64,000 nucleotides of DNA from Seison nebaliae (lineage: Eukaryota; Rotifera; Pararotatoria; Seisonacea; Seisonidae), in contig JALJEE010002292.1 in assembly GCA_023231475.1 (NCBI GenBank), positions 1-64,000 on the forward strand. Reading direction: 5' to 3'. Made by a program: the position numbers and the translations under genes. The notes below the pieces were generated by a model. That model was not told the DNA's origin and did not search any database. It saw only the letters and a list, made by a program, of their open reading frames with translations. Positions 47,111 through 61,000 of this stretch are shown here, piece by piece (within the stretch, counting starts at the first letter, position 1; each line of letters opens with the position of its first letter).

Positions 47111-50100
47111 ATGTATAGTGATGATAATATGGATTTTACAAATCATTTGATTGATCATACGATGTATGGTGGGGTGAATGACGAGAATATGGAGATGAAG
47201 AAAGAAAGAAAGGAAAAGGATTTATTCGAATACGATATGGTGAAGTGGGACTTGAATGCATTAAATGAAAATAATAATTCCTCTTCTCGTCGATGTTGTC
47301 CATTGTCGATCAATTATCCCAATTCAAATTTTCATAAATTAAACAAGAAATCTGATGGAATGACTGACAGTGGTCAGAATGGTGAAAATTGTTTGAAATG
47401 TTCCACAAAGATCGGACAATTCGACGAATTGATCAAGATAGTGAGTTCGAAAAGAAAATTCCGTTCGAATTGTTTCGGAAGAAAAAATGAAACAGAAATA
47501 TCCTCTTCAAATTTCCTCGATTTTTTGCACGACGATTCCAATGAGAAAGACGCATTAAATCTCAATTTTAATTTGGAATGTCAACGAATTCATCGATTAT
47601 TTTTCCAGCTGTTCATTTTCGTCACACTTCTCCTCTCCCTCATAGTGTTGGGTGGACGATTATATTTCATTCATCAACAAAATTCATCAACCAATTTTCA
47701 AATTCAGGAAAATTTAACGATATCGAAGAGAAATTTCAGTTTTATTCGTTTGTTGCAAGAAGAGAATATTAATAATTATTTTCATAAGAAATGGAAGAGA
47801 AATGACGATTTGTCATATTATCCTTTAAAATTGGAAGATTTCATCAGGAAAATCAATTCGTCGAAATGGAACGGTGATGAAAAGAAACTTTTCCAAATTC
47901 CACAAACCATCGACGAATTAGACGAGAAAACGACCGTTTTATATTATACGAAAATTTCAATTTATATTTCCATCATTATCGTCTTTATTCTCTTCGTTTT
48001 ATTCCAACACTGTCATCAGGATCAATGTAAATATTTCAATCAATTCATCCTCGTCGTCATTGTATTTGTCGTCATATTTTATTATTATATTCTCCCACTC
48101 ATTCTCCAATTATTCGCTATGATTAGTTTGAATGAGATAACGAGAAATTTTCAAAATCTCCCACTCGATCTCAACGATTATTCGAACGATTCTCTATCAA
48201 TTCGGTTGACGAGTGAAAATTCGTTCGAGAAATATTCAAATGAAATTATCATGAAATGTCATTCGATCAATAACAATATCATTATTGCCGGTACGAATTA
48301 TTATATCGATCAAAATCAATCATTCTCCAAAAATCATATTGGGAAAATTGAGAAGGATATTCGATACCTGTGGAATAATCATCATAATCGACTCATCGAA
48401 TTATTGGGCAAATTCATCAATGTGAATATGTTGGAAAGTGTTGTGGATGAGAAGAATTTAATAATCGAATTAAATTCTTTATTTGCATTGACTATTTTAT
48501 TGGTAATGATAATTCATCTATTTCTCTCCATCAGTTCCGGAACGATCGTTGCACATTTACTCACTCTCGTCTCCTTTTTCTTTCATAATCTTCTCTCATT
48601 CTTACTCATTTGGCTACAACAATTCGCTCAGAACGAACAGAAACGTCAAACGGAATTATTTCAATTTATTCTACAAATCTTGAGAGAAAAGTTTAGCGTC
48701 AATTTAGTCTTGCTTCGAATCCATCACTCACTCCACAATTACTCACCATATTTCCATTGGAACGGAATGAAATTAAATCTCAAAATTTTACTCTTAACAC
48801 AAATCATCATTTTTTTCACGATTTGGATATTCGTCGCTTCTTTACGTCAATATTTCCGTCGTATCTTCTTCCAAGCGTCATTCATCCAATGCCGATTAAC
48901 GTTCGACGAATGTCAACAAAAGAAACTTAATAAAAATATAAAAAACTTAAATCTCCTTTCCGACATTTATCAACAAATGACGAGCAATTCAACTACCGTT
49001 AGTACGATGCAAACTGAATTGTCGCAACGAACTCAATTACTGAGAACGATGAATTGTAACAAATCGAATAATTCCACAACGATCTTGAACAATCGTTTAA
49101 ATTCCATCAATCATCAAACGATCTCCATCAATCGACACGATTGTTCTCAACGTTCAAAAAAGAATGTCCGAATGAATGTCGGTTCGATTTTCTCTGAAAA
49201 GAATAAAAATTGCGAATTGTATCGTTCTCAGACATTTTTGAACGCGGCACTTCATTCAAAAACCACAAATGATTTCCAACAATTAAATAATCGGAATAAT
49301 GGTAAATTACTACAACCGTCGTCATCCGTTTTGCCTAAACGTAATTGTACCTTCAACATTCACAATTCTCGATCGATGCATCAAATTTTGAAAAATCGAG
49401 ATAATCGACGAATTCCCGAATCGAAAACGACGATGAATCGATTTTCCGTTTATGTACCATCAGAACCATTAAGTGTTCGATTGCCCTTATCATCGTCAAC
49501 ATTAGAATCGAGTGATATGATGTTCAAACAAGTTTATCATTGGAAAACGAATGAATATGATTCGAGTATTTTCATTCGATGTAAATTCGATTCATTAAAT
49601 TTAATTTTTTCAAATTTGGACAATAAGAAATCGTTGAAAATTCTCGATCTTTATTTGTATGTTCTAATGAATTTAATTGAATATCATGGGATGGAAATGA
49701 TCGAATGGAACGACGATACCATCACTTTACGTTTGTGTATTGGGGATGAAGATGAATTTAACGGAACTTCAACTCATTCCATCGATCAATTGTGTAATAA
49801 ATTCGTCAAATCGATATTTTTCTGTCAATGTTTAATAAAATTTATTCAAAAATTAAATCAGAAATATAATTCAAATTTAGTCACTTTCTTCGCCATTTCA
49901 ACGGACTTCCCTCGAGAAACGAATCATCAATTCGATGATGTTAGTGATGAATTGAGATGGCTGTTGGAGAATTGTATCGAGAATAAAATTCATTTAATTA
50001 TTTCTCTGTATCAACAATATATCTCAACGAAATTTCATAGTTCTCTCGAGAATTTATTCAATTTCTATATTTTCTCTTCCGATCATCTCAACAATCAATT

Positions 50101-53100
50101 AATTTCTATTCAATTCGAAGTCAATTTCTTTACTAACGATCCATCGCCAATGATCGATAATCTTGACAACAACAACAACAATACGAATAAACATAATACT
50201 TCAACGACTTTAATGGAATTGTCGACGGACACGATATTTTTATCATCATCTCCAACATCTACAAATCATAAGTCGATTTCGAATCAAACTAATCGTAGTC
50301 TGTCAACGGAATTGAAAAGGAATCAGACGAATCGATCGAATCGGAGAAATATCCGTTCGTCGAGTTGTGTGAATAATGCGTCGATAAATAAACGGAAGAA
50401 TCCGAAGAATATGATGGAGAAATTGAAGACGACACAAATCAATAATTCGATGATTGATGAAGATCATAATTGGATTCATCTTCTCAATGTCGAATCGAAT
50501 AATTTATTGAAATGTCTCATAGAACAAAATTTATCGACTCTCACCAATTCAAATAAGAATGGAATTTTCATGAATTATTTATTGACACCATTCCATCTCA
50601 TGAAAACAGCGTCGTCATTGACGTTAACTGGAAAACAGAATTGTTTAACGACGTACAAAACTCAATCGCTTTTTCGACGATCGATTGAAAATAAATTAAA
50701 TTTCTTTTCATTAAAATTCTCTAATAACGATATCGAAAATGAATATGAAATTTACCGTCGGAAAAACCGCAATTCTCCAATGATCAATTTGAAGTATTTA
50801 TGGTTTATTACCATCTTCCTCATTTGTATGGAATCGGTTTTATTCCTCTTAATCATCTATTTGAATGATATGTCGATGAAATTGATAATTTTCGAACGGT
50901 CAACAATTCTTTTCTTAATTTTGATACATATTTTATTTCTATTCATCATCAATCGATGTGTATGTCTAAAAAGGAAAGTGAATGAATGTAAATTATCATC
51001 AAACAACAACAATCGATTTCCTTCATATTTATATTCGAATTTGAAAAATGATAAATCTGGAGAATTATCATCATCATCGTCATCATCAGCTGAATTGATC
51101 AGTATCGATCATAAAGAATCGACGATCAATTTGATTAAATCAAACAATTCGAAAACATCTCGTTGCGATAACATCAAATGGAATTTACTTCATCATATCA
51201 CTTTATTGATCGTTTTCTATTTGATCGGAACATACATCATTCCGTCGTCGATGGAAAATTATTGTAATTTCACTCGATTGAAAATGGGAAGAAATGAAAG
51301 TGAAAATTGTTGGAATAACCTCAAATTGATCTCCGAAATTTTCCATCCATTCATTTCCATCAAAACGGTTATGGATTATTTGAGAAATTATCAGATCATT
51401 CTTTATATTCCTCTCATCTTCTCGTTGTTTACGATTCCTTTTTATTTATTGAAATGGATTCATTCGATCATCCTCTCCACTTTCTTCTTCTTTTCCATCT
51501 TGACGGTTTATTCGATCGATATATTCTGGTCGTTAAATCCGTTAGCACAAACCGATCAATATTATTTGAATTTGAAAAAGATCAATATCATTTCAATCCA
51601 ATTCATTGTTGGATGTTGGTTAATGATTAGTCTCTTCTTCTATGTCATTAAATGGTTAAATCGAATTTATTTCATAAATAATTATCAATTGAATTCGAAT
51701 ATCGAAAAACATTCATATTTCAATAAGACGAATGTCGATTATATGATCAAAGAACAATTACTCCCAAAAAGAATCTTCAAATATTTTCTCAACGCATTGA
51801 ATCGGACTAATGACGACGATTTTCAAGATTATAATGAACTGATAAGAAAACCGGAAATTATTGAAGAATGTCAATTACCATATCATTCAATACATAACGA
51901 AATTGCTTTGGGAAAGATTCGTTGCGTCCTATCGAACGATCTCAAAAAGAATATTCATTTAACTAAATGTCAAATAATTTCTCTGGTGAATGATCTATTG
52001 AAACCGGAATCACGATTCAATGGAATACGTCCATACTTCTTCAACGACTCGTCATCGAACATGATGGAAATCACTTTCTTCAACGAAGTTCACACGCCCA
52101 TCAAATACAATAACGTTCATGAACATAATCGTCATTTGTCGAGTTCGATGGCACAATTAATCGAATTCGTTTTCGTTCTCAAAGAGTCGTTAAATGAGAA
52201 GAAATTTTCCGGTAATATTCAATTCCATTCAGGTTTTTTATTAAATTCAAATAATATTTAAATTTAAATTTTAAATTTTAATTCATTTCATTAGCATTAC
52301 ATATGGGTTATGTGGTTGAAGTGGCGGTATTGAACAAGACAAATGATATGACATTATTCACTAATCAACCCTTACAATTATGGGGACATGGAATTTATGC
52401 GTTGAATAATCTATTACTCAACTGTAACAGTCAATGTTGTCTCGTTAGTTTAATTTATGTGAGAAATTTGTTCAATAGTTTTTCGTTCAATTTATTCATC
52501 AAAAGGTCTCTCCAAATGTTGTACATTTATTATCAAATAGTAATTACAATTTCAAATCAGTTGGATCACTCATCTTGATCAATGGATGTATTACACAAAT
52601 TTATGAATTGGTCGGTCGTTGTACCGACGAACATCCAAAATTTGAAGGTTTTTTCATTTCCATCAAATTTAAATAATTTTTCATTCGATTTAGGTAATGC
52701 CACATTCGTCGCTAAAGTACCGTTACAATTCAGTCGGCTATTGTCGAAAGAGGATGCATTGAAAGAATTGAAACCAGTGAAAGAATTAGCAAGATCGTTA
52801 TCGTCTACAAACGTCTTCACTTCCAGTTCCACCTCCTCCATGCTCATGAGACGAGTAGCGAAATCGCCGAAAAAATTGACGAAAAGTAAACGGAATATCA
52901 ATTCGGCGAAATCGAAACCGAAAAGTAAACGGTCAACTAGTAACAAAACGAATTCATCGAACAAGAAGAAAAAGGAAGAGAAATTTGAAGAGAAGAAAAC
53001 ATCTCGTCCACCGACGAATAAACCTAAAATTATTTCCAACGATGAGAAAGTCGAACAATTACTCGATACATTACAATGTATTCAAGCCAAATTGGAGACG

Positions 53101-53931
53101 ACGTATGACAAAGTGTTACCGGCTCATGAAAATAAGAAAAATGAACCAAAAGTATTTCCATCAAAAACACCATCGAACGATTTGTTTATTGACGAAGAGA
53201 AATTGAAGACAAATCAATCGAATAATTCAGTGAAATTTGAAAAGTCATTAATTAATTTTTCGAATGATACTTATAAAAAATTATCGATGAACAACAACAA
53301 TAATAGTAGACGACAATCGTCATTAATCGCTACCACATCATCATCATCGTTTTTGAGATGTGAAAAAAAATTGTCGATGATCGATTCGAAAGCAGCAATT
53401 CAATCCACTCATCAAATGAATAAGAATGATACGAAAAATCCATTCCATCGATTAGCTCATCATTCGGTGTCGAGTTATAAACATCCCCGACGATGTAGTA
53501 TCATCGATGGGAAACGGATTTTAGTATCTCCATATGTCAGTGCTGAGAGTATGCTATCATCATCATCATCATCCGAATCCGGTTATCATAATATTCCTTA
53601 CGATTATTTGAAAAATCGAACGAAAACGAATAGTACAGACTCCGCCACTCTATTGACAATGAATGAATCGAATATCGATTCACCTCCCGAATCCACCAAT
53701 TCAAATTGCACGTCCAATTCGTTTAGAATGGACAAATCGTCAAATGATCGACGGAATGTCAAACAAGAATTCATTCCACTAATCACGAAACTCCAACAAG
53801 ATTTATATTCTCTTAATGAAAATTTATTTAATGAAAAATATGATAATATGGATCGTTCGTCCTCACAAGTCACTCCAAATCCCAGTCAATCGAACAAAGA
53901 ATCGGAATATGATAATATTCTCATGAATTAA
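47111..53931 (+). CDS. Degenerate membrane adenylyl-cyclase-like protein (probable pseudoenzyme), 2216 residues
   Basis: Exons 47111-52232, 52295-52443, 52506-52647 and 52694-53931, phases 1, 0, 1. The plan is class III transmembrane cyclase: Asn/Ser-rich N-terminus; about six helices (residues about 163-580); a C1-like domain (about 815-1010) with VLMNLIEYHGMEMIEWNDD, which fits the beta-hairpin around the second metal Asp; six more helices (about 1226-1515); then a C2-like domain (about 1548-1780). C2 landmarks are EQLLPKRIFKYFL, AQLIEFVFVLKESLNE, FHSALHMGYVVEVAVL, LQLWGHGIYALNNLL and FKSVGSLILI...YELVGR. Key residues are lost. The first C1 metal Asp (FADI in active enzymes) lies in FIRCKF. 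The C2 Asn and Arg (WGNTVNVASRM) become Tyr/Asn. The Lys of VKGKG is absent. A basic Ser/Lys-rich tail of about 400 residues follows. Start: first ATG. Confidence 0.8.
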
Positions 53932-53983
53932 TTCAATATTCACTATAAATGTCTTCTACAAATCAAATAATTGAACAGTATTA

Positions 53984-54791
53984 TTAATTAAATCTATTAA
54001 AAATTGAACTTATACAAATCGGACAACATTTGTTTGGAACGTATTGGAATTGGAGACAAACATTTCGATCGAAATTTGGACATGATATCTGCATACACTC
54101 ATGTCGCCCATTATTACATGTACACTCGACATTACACGGATTAATGAAATAATTCATTTCACCATGAACAACCGAACGGTTTGTTTCCTTTATGAGACAA
54201 CTCTGATTTGTCGTCAATTCCACATCGGAAATTTTCGATTTCATCAAATTATCCTCATTTATCAGATGTGCCACATCCGACACATTAATCGATGATTTCG
54301 AATAAGAATCTGTAAATTATTTTAATTAAATACAAATGAATGAAATTGAAGAACTTTGATTGGAGAGGGCCTCCCTCGGGAATTTACACATATTCTTCCA
54401 CGGATCGCCCACATACCCGAATTCACACAAACATCCATAAATATTATCGATGGATAATCGACAATTGTTTGGTGGACATTTCTCATAAATCTCTTCTCTT
54501 TCATCAAATCGATAACAATTTCTTAACTTATTCTTATCTAAATTTTTTGTCAAAACTTCATCTATAAAATCAGATTTTATTTTAAACAAAATGAATGAGA
54601 TAAATAACTGAAATTACAAAATTTCCATTTTTGATCTGTCTCAAAATCGAATGTCACCGAACACCAAAAGACTTTATTCTTATTAGAAATGTTGATTATG
54701 CATTTGTTGAAGAGATTTCCTTTCCACAAAAATGGAAAATGACAAAGTTCTGATAACTTTTCATTGAAAATGTTTATGAGTGGTAAATTTA
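53984..54791 (-). CDS. Cysteine-rich secreted-type protein with FN2, EGF/TIL-like and VWC-like modules (5' end unresolved)
   Basis: Three coding blocks. The first (about 54791-54616) fits the fibronectin type II signature: C-HF-PF-L-W-x7-C, then WC-x4-DF-x5-W-x-F-C. The second (about 54568-54355) has CPPNNC and GCLCEFGYVGDPWKNMC, an EGF- or TIL-type module. The third (54309-53984) has ECTCNNGRHECMQISC and NKCCPIC, a VWC-like pattern. The second and third join in phase 1 (GTTCTT...TTACAG). The join between FN2 and the second block is unclear: keeping the last FN2 Cys needs an intron of only about 26 nt. No signal-peptide exon could be settled; candidates lie at 54800-55014. FN2 modules bind collagen or glycans. 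The gene lies on the opposite strand between two giant genes. Confidence 0.6.
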
Positions 54792-55080
54792 ACTATTCTG
54801 CTGGCGATTCTTGGATAATAATTGATTGAGTGAAATGTTGAAAAACAGTGAAAGAATGAAAGGAATGTGAAAAAGTGCAAATGGAAGCATTGTAAAGTGA
54901 GAAAATGATCTGCTTGAGCTTAAATTGAAAAGAGTACGAAATATGAAAAAACAAAAAATTATTTGAAGGAAAAATTTGAAGAAGATTTTTGTCTTGTTGC
55001 ATCCTTAGTAGCACTTAGTTACGGTGAATATTTGGTTTACGATATGTTTATAATAAATCAAATCTAATCCAGTCGATAAT
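54792..55080. other. Divergent intergenic region
   Basis: Between the FN2 gene (minus strand) and the dynein-like gene (plus strand). On the minus strand it is pyrimidine-rich with two ATGs that could start a leader (MLPFALFHIPFILSLFF is signal-like but out of frame with the FN2 block). Promoters of both genes are expected here. Confidence 0.4.
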
Positions 55081-58000
55081 ATGGATGATCCGATCGTCCA
55101 GAAATTCTGGACATGGTTAATGCAACGATTGGAACGAATCTTCAAATTAGTTGAAGAAGATAAACATGTGATGAAAGATGATAATCGAATAATAGTCAGT
55201 ATGTTCGAATTCGTCAATTTCACTTCAGTCCGATTTCTACAATGTTGGAAGAACGAGGATGATGGTGTGAATAAGATAAACTTTTCCATCAACTCTTCCA
55301 CCATTCTCAATGATCGAGAACAGATCTTCCTCTCCAAATTGGAACATGTCGGTCGTTTGAATAACTTTGAGAATGAATTAATTTTTATTGAGACCGATTC
55401 ATCTTTCGGTAATTTGGGTAGTCTAATGTTGCGAGAATGTTCATTTCCATTTCTCAAATTATTTGACGACGAACAAGTGATGTCATCAAGAAATAGAGTT
55501 GAGTCATTAGGAATTAATCATTCCACGTTAATTAATCGTTTTATTCAAACTGGGCATCGATGTATCGGTGATATAGAAACCATGTATCCATATGATGGTA
55601 TGGCGACGTTGTCATTACCATCCGAAAATGTTGTCAGTTTTGATACGAATGAACAATCATTAGAAATCGTCGAAACTTCCGTTGTGCAATGGTTGAATCG
55701 ATTACAAGATTTATTGACCACAAAATTGGAGGAGAAGCGAATGGTTTTAATAAATCAACGTCGTTCGAATGGAACGGAAGCAGGAAATAAATTCATTTCA
55801 TTAAGAAATGAAATGTTTATTTGGTCAAACCAGATTAATTTGATTACCGCTCTCCAACGACAAATTCAAAGTGAGACAATTCAAAATATTTTTGAGTTTT
55901 TAAGAAATTCAAATAGTAACATCATTCAATCGATCGAGGAACACTTACCAGAATTGGAATTGTTGAATGAACGTTCAGAAATGAATCTGGAATTGTTGAG
56001 TGGATTAGTTCCATTCGTGGATAAGATTTGGAATAATTTCCAGACAATATTTTACGAAGATTCGTTGAGAGTTAATGAGAAATGTCTCAAATCCATCCTC
56101 GATACGATTCCAATAATTTGGCATTTGATTTTTGTGATTTGGAAGAATTCGCCCGAATATCATTCCACTACTCAGATTTCCGTTATGATCAATTTGATAA
56201 ATGGTGAGATATTGAATGGATGTATAATGTTGCTGGAAGGCGATTTATTGAGAAATCCAAATATCGCTACGAAAAAATTAAATATCGTCCTTCGCATCAT
56301 CGGCCGATTACGAAGTAGTTACATCGAAAAGAAACATGTTGTGAATGAATTGAACGAAAGATATTTCAAATTACCCGAAGAAGCAGTACAATTAATTGAG
56401 ATGAATTGTGAGGAGAAAAATTTCAGTCGTTATCGTCAAATGAATATCGATCGAATCATCGACGATCATAAAAGAATTAACTGGTTGTTATGTCCAGCTG
56501 AAGCTTTGACGACGGAAAATGCTCCATGGCCATCACATACATCAGAAGCATTTCTCATTGTCGATACATTTATGATGAAATGTAATGATCTTTTAGAATT
56601 GGTGAATTCGATTGACGATTTTGAGACTATGAAAATTTCCTTCGATTCATCCGCCCAAATCTTCAAAGACAATGACGAATTGATCGATGAAAATAAACAA
56701 ATATTTCTTGAAATAAATTCCATTTATAGTCGATATAAATTAGCAATTGATGAATTTTTCTCGAACGTCTCTAAGAGAAACATCACCGTATTTCAGGTGG
56801 AGTTTAGAAAAAAGAAATTATTCGCTTTCAATGTAACGGAAGATATGGAAAACGGTCAAAATATTCAAAATTCCTTTGACAAAATTTTAGAAAAGTTGAG
56901 GGATGTGGTGAAGAATTTGGAAGTGAAAATCTCATCAATTCTATCAATGATATTGAAACGTGCGGAGAATCTTCCCACCAAACTGAGAATTATAACTATG
57001 TTCGGGCGAATAATTGAACGTCCAAATATCATTCATTTGTTGAAGGAGCATCAATCGGATTTTCGGCAGAAAATCTTTGACGAATTATCAAATTCGATTT
57101 CATACTTAGAAAATATTTTCGATCTCTCTTATAATCGTCATCAATTATTATCTGATCGTGTTCGATCGATATTGAAATTGATATCGGAGAATAAAACCGA
57201 GAAATATTTAAATAAAATTCCATCACATCATTTAATTCCGACGATTATTTCACAGTTGAAATGGATGGATGGAATGGATGAGAGATTATTCAAAAATTAT
57301 AATATCGTCCAAGCCATATGGCCAACAATATTCCAAGAGAATACCGGTACTCAAATCAGATTAATCATTCAAATGTTCGAGAAAGTGTTCGAGAAGATTT
57401 CCAACGACGTCATTTCCAGATGGATTGATTCCACATCGATTTTGGATCGATTAGAAAGTCAATTTGACAATTTCATTTTTAAAAGAATTCCTTTCACTCA
57501 AGAAATTCGAGAAGAGAATATTATTTATAAGAACATACATTTATTGGAGAGATTGAAAAATAACGATAATTTAAACGACTTATTGAAACGAGACGATAGT
57601 GAACATTCTTTCATCCAATGTAATATTAATGAAGAAATGATTTACTTATCGAAACAAATTAAAGAAGTTCTGAAAAATGATCGAATTGAAAAATTCATCA
57701 AAAATAATGTGAACGATTCCGTCGATTATTTAAATCAAATTTCAAAATTACATCAACTTCAGAAACAGTTTTCATTCGACTCACTAATTCGATCAGTTCA
57801 TCAATTGAAAGTGTTCGTTGACGAATTCAATTGGACAATCACATTCGCCACGAAAATTGATAAAATTTTAATGAAACGATCATTCTTAATGATAAACGAA
57901 TTAATCGATCGAGGAACGACGGAAATCCGATGGAAGAATATCACCGGATTGGAGTTGTATCTGACGAAATTATCGGAGAATTTACATCATTCTCATTTTC

Positions 58001-61000
58001 TCAAACATCGCTCATTACACGAGAAATTTTCACAATTCTCTGATAACGTAATTTTGTGGAATTTCTGTTTTTTCGAATCGAATGAACTATCGCCAAACGA
58101 AATAAAACGGGAAGCGTTTTCGGATGACTTATATGAGAATGTCATCGAATCGTTCGATGTGTTTATCGACAAAATGAACGAACGTTATCGAAATAACAGA
58201 GAAATTATTCAATCGAATATTCATCAGAATAAGAGAATTGTGAATGAAATTTTTGAAATTTTAGACATTAATAATCAAATGCCCGAATACGACATATTCG
58301 TCCATCTGACTGATGAGTATATGGGACGAGCATTAGAATTACGAACGATCCTCTCCATTAATGAAATGTACGAGAAATTCTGTTGTTATGAAAAGAGTAA
58401 ACCGTTCATTGAAATAGCTATGCGATTGGAGAATGACGAAATAAAATTATCATGGCCATTAGACGAGAATACAGATCGTTCGTCATTATATGAGAATTTT
58501 ATTAATTGGGAAAATCAAATTCAGGATTATTCGAGAATTTTGAATGAACAATTTCAAATGACAAGTGATAAGAATCAGAAGATTGAGGAATTAAATAAGA
58601 AAATAATTTATTATTGTCTACGCATAATTCAGTTTAGAAATGTTTTCAATTATTTAAAATTATTATGGAGTCTCGATGCGAATGAGACGTTTAAGAAATT
58701 TCTAGTTGGTCAACAAACATTCTCTATCTTGTACGGTCAATATAGGAAGGAGAGCATTCTGAAGCAAGATGATTTATTCGATGATAATCTCCATTTTATG
58801 GAAAGTTTCCTCAATTTCGAAGTTGACAATTCTTCTGTTTTATTCACCGAATCATCAACGGAAACGAAACCATATGCAAAGAGTGTGATCTCGTTATCTA
58901 CTTCCATCAATATGGATGCAGCAGTGAGTGTTGAGAAACAATATCTATCACTTCAGACATTTCCTGCAGTCACTAATAATAATCAGAGTCTGGAAGATAT
59001 TCCATCAGATGATGATCATGATGATAATATCAGATTTGGTGGAATGACAAAAAGAAATGAGAGATGGAAATTAGAAGCGGAAGAGAAACGATTGAAGAAA
59101 TTATTTCGTATCAATAATCGATATTATCATTCCAGAACGCCGGAAATGATCAACGCCGAATATAAAATTTATATTTCTCCAAATGTCGAATCGTTCGCAC
59201 AGGAATTTCACGTTCTGAATGAATTGAAGAAAATCATAACCGAAGTGAACGACGTCAAAATTTACGAATGGTTATTGATCAATGTCATACCGTTAAAATC
59301 GACATTGATCGCTTTGTTGGATAAATGGATGTTTGTCTATTCGAAATATTTGATCCAATGTGTTAATCATAATCTCTTGGAATTGGATGTTTTTTTCTTA
59401 ATGGTAATGAACGATTTGAATTCGATTGATAAAAATAATGATTTGTTAAAACGGAAATCGAAACGATTTTCCGAAGAGGAACAAGGTGAATTACAAGATA
59501 ATAATTTCATGCAAATTGTTCACTTATATAACGTGACAACGACAAATCAACAATCGATCGAATTGAAATTCAACGTCACGAAACAGATTGTTGATATTTT
59601 GAATAATTATTCCATCACAATTCCATCACATATCATCAAATTATTCGAATCGTTACCGACGATTTGGCAGAACATCAGATCGAAAATTCATATGGCTAAA
59701 AATCGAATTGGGCCATATGTGTGTGGACATAACGATCGGATCATTCTCCAAGTTCAGGAATATGCGAACGAACTCGAATCATATCGACAAGATATTTATG
59801 GTTGTGAATTATTCTATTATAGTTGCGAGAAGGAGCTCGCTTATAAACTGATCGATCAATTTTTAAAGAAATATAATTATCAATATACAAAAGTTGATCG
59901 TATGAAAATCCTCCAAGAATTACTCATTCAACATCAGGCTAAAGCCGTCCGAAATTATGTAGAAGAACGTGATGCAAACACAATTAATAAGAACGAGAAA
60001 TTAGATGAGATTAATCAATTATTTTTAAAATCCCAAGAGAAATTCTCATCCATTGTTCCCGAGATTGGAAAGGCGGAAAGTATCGATAATGGTTCATCCT
60101 CATCTTCGACAAAAACGGTGGGAAGTAACGAAAGTCACAGTCGAAATTTTAAGAAAGATAATAAGAAAATTATTCAAATTTATGATTTTGAAATTCTCAC
60201 ACAAATTCGACAGACACTTTCTGATATGAAAGTCTTATGGAAATTGGTTCGATTATTACGAGCAAAACAGACGGAATGGCTGCGAGAGAAATGGCACAAC
60301 ATCAATATACAACGAATGAGAATTGAAATTGAAGAACAGAAAAGAACGTTCAATGATCTCCCCTCATATACAGCACAATGGCCGATTGTCATCGACACTT
60401 TGAAAGATAATCAGACACTTCTCAATATGATCTCATTGATCAACGACTTACAAACGGGAACCGCGTCATTACGACCACGTCATTGGAGACAAATATTAAG
60501 ATTATCAACAATGTCAAATTCGAACAAAAATCAAGGAACGGTAAGTGAAAGTCAAACCCCGAGAACTACCAAATCAATGGATGGAAATGACTCAATTTTG
60601 TTGTCTTATGCCCTTCCGAATGCCAGTCATTATCATGGTTTCCGTCTCACTAACATCACCACACCAATCGAATTCTCCAATTTAGTAGCGGCAGCTCAAG
60701 CGGTGGATGAATTGACGATTAATCGATTCACCTTATCCGATTTCATTTCACTTCAGTTATTTTTGTATGTGAAAGAAATTAAGAAAATCGTATCGATGGC
60801 ATTACTAGATTCGACGATCGAAGATATTTTGAATAAATTCGAAGCATTTTGGATGAGTAAAGAATTGTCTTTTTTCCTTTATGGAAAGGAACGATTATTT
60901 CCATTTCCCTTAATCGAGAACGTTAACGAGAAATTTCATTTTCTTTATGATATCCGGTCATTGTTCGAGAAAGTTCGTTCGAAAAATAAACAAACCATCA

